Made by a program: the position numbers and the translations under genes. DNA of 25,007 bases, from NCBI GenBank assembly GCA_004555535.1, contig SFHU01000070.1, positions 1 to 25,007 on the forward strand. Direction: 5' to 3'. This document shows positions 22,601 through 25,007 of the stretch, in pieces (within the stretch, counting starts at the first letter, position 1; each line of letters starts with the position of its first letter). The notes beneath the pieces are model-generated. The model ran no database searches. It was not told where the DNA came from and was given only the letters and a program-made list of their open reading frames with translations. This stretch comes from Clostridiales bacterium (GTDB taxonomy: Bacteria > Bacillota > Clostridia > Christensenellales > Aristaeellaceae).

Positions 22601-23529
22601 GCGACGTCATCAAGAAAGCCACCCGCGACGGCTACGGCAGGGCGCTCGTGGAGCTGGGCCGCGAGCACAGCGACATCGTCGTGCTGGACGCCGACCTGGC
22701 GGCCTCCACGAAGACCGGCATGTTCAAGAAGGAATTCCCCGAGCGCCACTTCGACTGCGGCATCGCCGAGGAGAACATGGTCGCCGCGGCGGCCGGCATG
22801 GCAGCGATGGGCCTAGTGCCCTTCGCTTCGAGCTTCGCGATGTTCGCCGCGGGCCGCGCGTATGAGCAGGTGCGCAATTCCGTCGGCTATCCGCATCTGA
22901 ACGTCAAGATTGGCGCGACGCACGGCGGCATCTCCGTCGGCGAGGACGGCGCGAGCCACCAGTGCTGCGAGGACTTCGCGCTCATGCGCTCCATCCCCGG
23001 CATGGTCGTGCTCAATCCCGCGGACGAGGTCGAGGCACGCAAGGCGGTCAAGGCCGCCTACGCCTATGACGGCCCGGTCTACCTGCGCTTTGGCCGCCTG
23101 GCCGTGCCCGTCATCCACGGCGAGGACTACGACTTCGCCATCGGCAAGGGCGAGCAGCTGACCGAGGGCAACGACGTGGCCATCCTCGCGACCGGCTTGA
23201 TGGTCAACGAGGCGCTCATGGCGGCGCAGACGCTCCGGGCCGAGGGCATCGGCGCGCGCGTCATCAACCTGTGCACGATCAAGCCGCTGGACGAGGAGAT
23301 CGTCCTCAAGGCGGCGCGCGAGTGCGGCAAAATCATCACCTGTGAGGAGCACAGCATCGTTGGCGGCCTGGGCGAGGCGGTCTGCTCGCTGCTCAGCGAA
23401 GTCTGCCCGACGCCCGTGCGCCGCATCGGCGTAGGCGACGTCTTCGGCTACTCCGGCCCTGCGTGGGATCTGCTCAAGGCCTTCGGCCTGAGCGCGGAGC
23501 ACATCGTCGAGGTCGCCAAATCCTTCTGA
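22597..23529 (+). CDS. Transketolase, C-terminal (pyrimidine-binding) subunit
   Basis: This 310-residue protein completes the split enzyme. The ThDP-activating glutamate lies in CGIAEENMV (54-62), and VGEDGASHQ (114-122) carries the substrate-site histidine. The C-terminal transketolase domain begins near 190 (NDVAILATGLMVNEAL) and ends …AEHIVEVAKSF. Its start overlaps the N-terminal subunit gene, giving coupled 1:1 synthesis. Its stop codon's last base is also the first base of a 95-bp hairpin repeat array that sits between the gene and its terminator. Confidence 0.93.
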   Translation: MSDVIKKATRDGYGRALVELGREHSDIVVLDADLAASTKTGMFKKEFPERHFDCGIAEENMVAAAAGMAAMGLVPFASSFAMFAAGRAYEQVRNSVGYPHLNVKIGATHGGISVGEDGASHQCCEDFALMRSIPGMVVLNPADEVEARKAVKAAYAYDGPVYLRFGRLAVPVIHGEDYDFAIGKGEQLTEGNDVAILATGLMVNEALMAAQTLRAEGIGARVINLCTIKPLDEEIVLKAARECGKIITCEEHSIVGGLGEAVCSLLSEVCPTPVRRIGVGDVFGYSGPAWDLLKAFGLSAEHIVEVAKSF

Positions 23530-23814
23530 ACCGGCATGATGCCGGTTGCATCTCCGACGAAATGCTGTAAATCCCATTGCTTTGCGACCGGGGCCGGAGC
23601 TTTCCAGAAGGACTTACAGAGTAAAACCGGCATGATGCCGGTTGCATTTCCGACCAAGCGATGAAAGTCCCGCTGCTTTGCGGTCGAGGCCGGAGCTTTG
23701 CAGAGGGACTTTCAGAGTAAACCGGCATGATGCCGATTGCATTACCGATCAAGTGATGAAAGTCCCGTTGCCTTGCGGCCGAGGCCGAAGCTTTACGGAA
23801 GGACTTTCATAGTA
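23529..23814 (+). repeat. Three tandem copies of a 95-bp two-hairpin repeat
   Basis: Copies begin at 23529, 23625 and 23720. Each starts with AACCGGCATGATGCCGGTT, a self-complementary hairpin (mismatched in copy 3). A spacer follows with CCGACCAAG or a close variant, then a long hairpin closed by TGAAAGTCCC / GGGACTTTCA around a GC-rich inner part, ending AGAGTA. Copy 1 is the most diverged, but its long-stem changes keep pairing at one position (A-T to T-A). A degraded fourth start (AACGGCATAAAGGC) leads into the terminator. The array lies in the transketolase 3' untranslated region and could act as RNA. No spacer pattern as in CRISPR is present. Confidence 0.85.
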
Positions 23815-23823
23815 AACGGCATA

Positions 23824-23882
23824 AAGGCACTGTTGCCACGGCGCTTTCGCGGATGCGAACGCCGTGACGGCGGTGCTTTTTT
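23824..23882 (+). terminator. Rho-independent terminator of the transketolase operon
   Basis: The arm GGCACTGTTGCCACGGCG (from 23826) pairs with CGCCGTGACGGCGGTGC (from 23860) with a few G-T pairs and one mismatch, followed by TTTTTT. Confidence 0.8.
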
Positions 23883-23898
23883 ATCCTCCGCTTGTCCC

Positions 23899-23931
23899 CG
23901 GCACGGCCATGGACGCGGACATGGGGTGCCG
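23899..23931. other. Isolated hairpin
   Basis: CGGCA (23899-23903) with TGCCG (23927-23931), and CCATG (23907-23911) with CATGG (23920-23924), form a two-part stem with a small internal loop. The role is unknown; no gene lies around it. Confidence 0.4.
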
Positions 23932-24029
23932 CGCGTATTTCTATATTCATACTGTTTTGCAGCAAAAAATGGAGTGTTCGCGCGAAGCGAAGAAGGGATT
24001 TGGGGGAATGAAATCCCTCAAGCAGGTTT

Positions 24030-24129
24030 GGGACCGGAGTCCACCGCCGCCTGTGGCGGATGAAGGTGGACGGAGTATCGGGAATCGCAGGGAGCGCCTA
24101 TGGCGCGACTGTGCGAGTTCCCCGGGTCG
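24030..24129 (+). repeat. 100-bp GC-rich repeat, copy A
   Basis: It starts GGGACCGGAG and ends GAGTTCCCCGGGTCG. It shares with two inverted copies (24553-24654 and 24742-24842) the core CGGGAATCGCA(A/G)GGAGCG…GCGACTGTG. The first half forms a hairpin whose arms differ between copies. Confidence 0.75.
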
Positions 24130-24152
24130 GCAGCCCAACGGTTTCCCATCAA

Positions 24153-24246
24153 AACCGGCATGATGCCGGTTGCATTTCCGACCAAGTGATGAAAGTCCCG
24201 CTGCTTTGCGGTCGAGGCCGGAGCTTTGCAGAGGGACTTTCAGAGT
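24153..24246 (+). repeat. Isolated copy of the 95-bp two-hairpin repeat
   Basis: This stretch matches copy 2 of the tandem array (23625-23718) at 93 of 94 positions; the only difference is T for C at 24187. It lies outside the transketolase transcript, beyond the terminator. Confidence 0.85.
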
Positions 24247-24384
24247 GGATGCGCAGCATTCTACGATTGAAACGGGTCTGATTGATAAAGCCTGATTTAG
24301 CCGCAAAACAGTATCGGTTCACGCACCTGAAGCTGTATCCAGCAAAGCAGCGCATCCGGCCGGCTGCGCGAAGGAGGAATTGTC

Positions 24385-24477
24385 TTGGATTTTGACGCCT
24401 TTGTGAAGGACATCGTCAGCAGCCGCTGGCAGGTGCACGGCAGCGAGGTTTACGACGGCGGGCAGCAGATAATCTAA
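24385..24477 (+). pseudogene. Short ORF, possible start of a lost serine-hydrolase-like gene
   Basis: AAGGAGG (24371-24377) is followed 7 bp later by TTG, opening 30 codons: MDFDAFVKDIVSSRWQVHGSEVYDGGQQII, then TAA. Base use is gene-like up to the stop. The pattern of a short helix, then a VHGSEVYDGG strand-turn, is reminiscent of the N-terminus of clostridial beta-lactamase-type serine hydrolases, but 30 residues cannot settle it. The sequence after the stop is repeat material (CCAAGTACAATGC), so the rest of the gene was probably replaced. A genuine 30-residue protein is the alternative. Confidence 0.4.
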
Positions 24478-24540
24478 CCAAGTACAATGCTGCACCTGGC
24501 TGAAGACGGCGCGGGAGCAGCTCTCTCCCGGGCGTTTTTC
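24478..24540 (+). repeat. CCAAGTACAATGC repeat unit with hairpin, copy 1
   Basis: It begins CCAAGTACAATGC (24478-24490), continues AGACGGCGCGGGAG, and ends in a CGGGAG/CTCCCG hairpin with a GGCGTTTTT tail that could act as a terminator. A second copy starts at 24872. Confidence 0.6.
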
Positions 24541-24552
24541 CCCATGCTGTTT

Positions 24553-24654
24553 CGACCCGGGGAACTCACACAGTCGCGTCCCCTGGCCGCTCCTTGCGAT
24601 TCCCGACGCTCCGCCTGCCTGTTTCCGCCACTGGCGGCGGCAGGCTCCGGTCCC
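24553..24654 (-). repeat. 100-bp GC-rich repeat, copy B (inverted)
   Basis: This is the reverse complement of the copy A type, followed on the plus strand by GCGCGCATGGGGAAAAACC (24656-24669 and on), a flank shared with copy C. The conserved core with copy C is almost unchanged over about 60 bp. Confidence 0.75.
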
Positions 24655-24686
24655 ACTGGGCGCGCATGGGGAAAAACCTAGCTTTC

Positions 24687-24721
24687 TTTTTGGAATCCGG
24701 CAACGTCCTACTCTTCCGGGC
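24687..24721 (-). rRNA. 5S rRNA 3'-end remnant
   Basis: On the minus strand the bases read CGGAAGAGTAGGACGTTGCC then GGATTCC, nearly identical to the 3' end of the 5S gene at the window edge (AGAGTAGGACGTTGCCGG is invariant between them). The rest of the 5S gene is missing and repeat copy C abuts it. Confidence 0.7.
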
Positions 24722-24741
24722 GTTTCCCATCGCGCTCTCTT

Positions 24742-24842
24742 CCTCCGGGGAACTCGCACAGTCGCGTCCCCTGGCCGCTCCTTGCGATTCCCGACACTCC
24801 GCCTCGCTGTGTCGCCCACAGGGCGCGCTCGGCTTCGGTCCC
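24742..24842 (-). repeat. 100-bp GC-rich repeat, copy C (inverted)
   Basis: It has the same orientation as copy B and is separated from it by the 5S remnant. It is followed by the shared flank GCGCGCATGGGGAAAAACC and then a second CCAAGTACAATGC unit. Confidence 0.75.
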
Positions 24843-24871
24843 ACTGGCGGCGCGCATGGGGAAAAACCTAG

Positions 24872-24930
24872 CCAAGTACAATGCATGCACTCGCCCGCAG
24901 ACGGCCCGGGAGGAATACTCCCGGAGGGCA
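24872..24930 (+). repeat. CCAAGTACAATGC repeat unit with hairpin, copy 2
   Basis: It begins CCAAGTACAATGC (24872-24884) and ends in a CCGGGAG/CTCCCGG hairpin (about 24906-24923). AGACGGCCCGGGAG (24899-24912) is the exact inverse of 24989-25002 within the 5S gene, so part of the unit may itself derive from 5S sequence. Confidence 0.6.
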
Positions 24931-24968
24931 AAGAAAAAGCCCAGCCATAAGGCTGAGCTTTTTCTTTG
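24931..24968 (-). terminator. Bidirectional terminator after the rRNA operon
   Basis: GCCCAGCC (24939-24946) pairs with GGCTGAGC (24951-24958) around ATAA, with A-rich bases on the left and T-rich bases on the right, so it works on either strand. It ends the rRNA operon reading leftward. Confidence 0.85.
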
Positions 24969-25007
24969 GAATCCGGCAACGTCCTACTCTCCCGGGCCGT
25001 CTCCAGC
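24969..25007 (-). rRNA. rrf: 5S rRNA, 3' end (cut by window end)
   Basis: On the minus strand the window edge reads CTGGAGACGGCCCGGGAG, then AGTAGGACGTTGCCGG. This is the conserved 3' domain of bacterial 5S rRNA, where a ...GAGAGTAGGACG...GCCGG end is diagnostic. The gene continues rightward beyond the window. In the usual 16S-23S-5S order this is the tail of an rRNA operon transcribed toward the left, converging on the transketolase operon. Confidence 0.85.

Larger units (their letters stand above)
23949..24314. mobile_element. Possible 366-bp miniature element with 12-bp terminal inverted repeats
   Basis: ATACTGTTTTGC (23949-23960) is exactly inverted at 24303-24314, and the next bases inward (GC after one mismatch) also match. 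Between them lie a GGGATTT/AAATCCC hairpin (about 23995-24016), one copy of the 100-bp repeat family and one copy of the 95-bp repeat. No ORF of note and no clear target-site duplication are seen, so a mobile-element reading is tentative. Confidence 0.3.

Noticed and set aside
23529..24246. CRISPR array
   Set aside because: The units are 95 bp, directly abutting, with no unique spacers and no cas genes; each unit is a pair of hairpins.

Overview
The window looks like a chromosomal segment of a GC-rich, gut-type Firmicute, probably a Clostridia (Oscillospirales or Christensenellales-like). This is inferred from strong AGGAGG ribosome binding sites, TTGACA/TATAAT promoters, GC-rich codon use, and a gene set dominated by sugar-acid and glycoside use. 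No 16S sequence is present, so the taxonomy is an inference.

Left end (1-2560): this less GC-rich stretch has two toxin-antitoxin loci. The first is a three-gene HipA-type system in which the kinase is split in two (hipB partial, a hipS-like gene and a hipT-like gene). The second is mazEF, with a palindrome over its promoter. An AT-rich stretch with repeated TGCTAA motifs follows, then the 3' half of a tRNA-Arg(CCU) gene starting exactly at the anticodon loop. This is the usual scar of an integrated element, so the toxin-antitoxin genes probably sit at the edge of a genomic island.

2654-5474: an exported flavoprotein (two covalent-FMN domains plus a fumarate/urocanate-reductase-type FAD domain) lies behind a TetR regulator with a palindromic operator. 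5778-9854: an altronate branch of hexuronate catabolism (uxaB, uxaA and a FadR-type GntR regulator) is transcribed leftward from a consensus promoter with a TGTATACA operator. A gene remnant lies in its leader. 10055-11480: a TetR regulator with two tandem operators, a small flavodoxin-like protein, and a truncated secreted-protein gene.

11601-19409: a glycan-use locus read leftward. Its parts are a two-transmembrane protein overlapping an AraC regulator, then a separate unit with a sugar-binding protein, two ABC permeases and a LacZ-type beta-galactosidase. The second permease is broken by a frame-shifting deletion that puts it in frame with lacZ. A cytoplasmic GH20 beta-hexosaminidase gene (19646-21451) is divergent from the regulator pair. 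21746-23529 encodes a split transketolase.

Right end (23529-25007): this is repeat-rich. Three tandem copies and one isolated copy of a 95-bp, two-hairpin repeat begin on the transketolase stop codon. Three copies of an unrelated roughly 100-bp GC-rich repeat, a 5S rRNA remnant and a truncated ORF follow. The window ends in the 3' end of a 5S rRNA gene on the minus strand, so an rRNA operon lies just to the right and converges on the transketolase operon.
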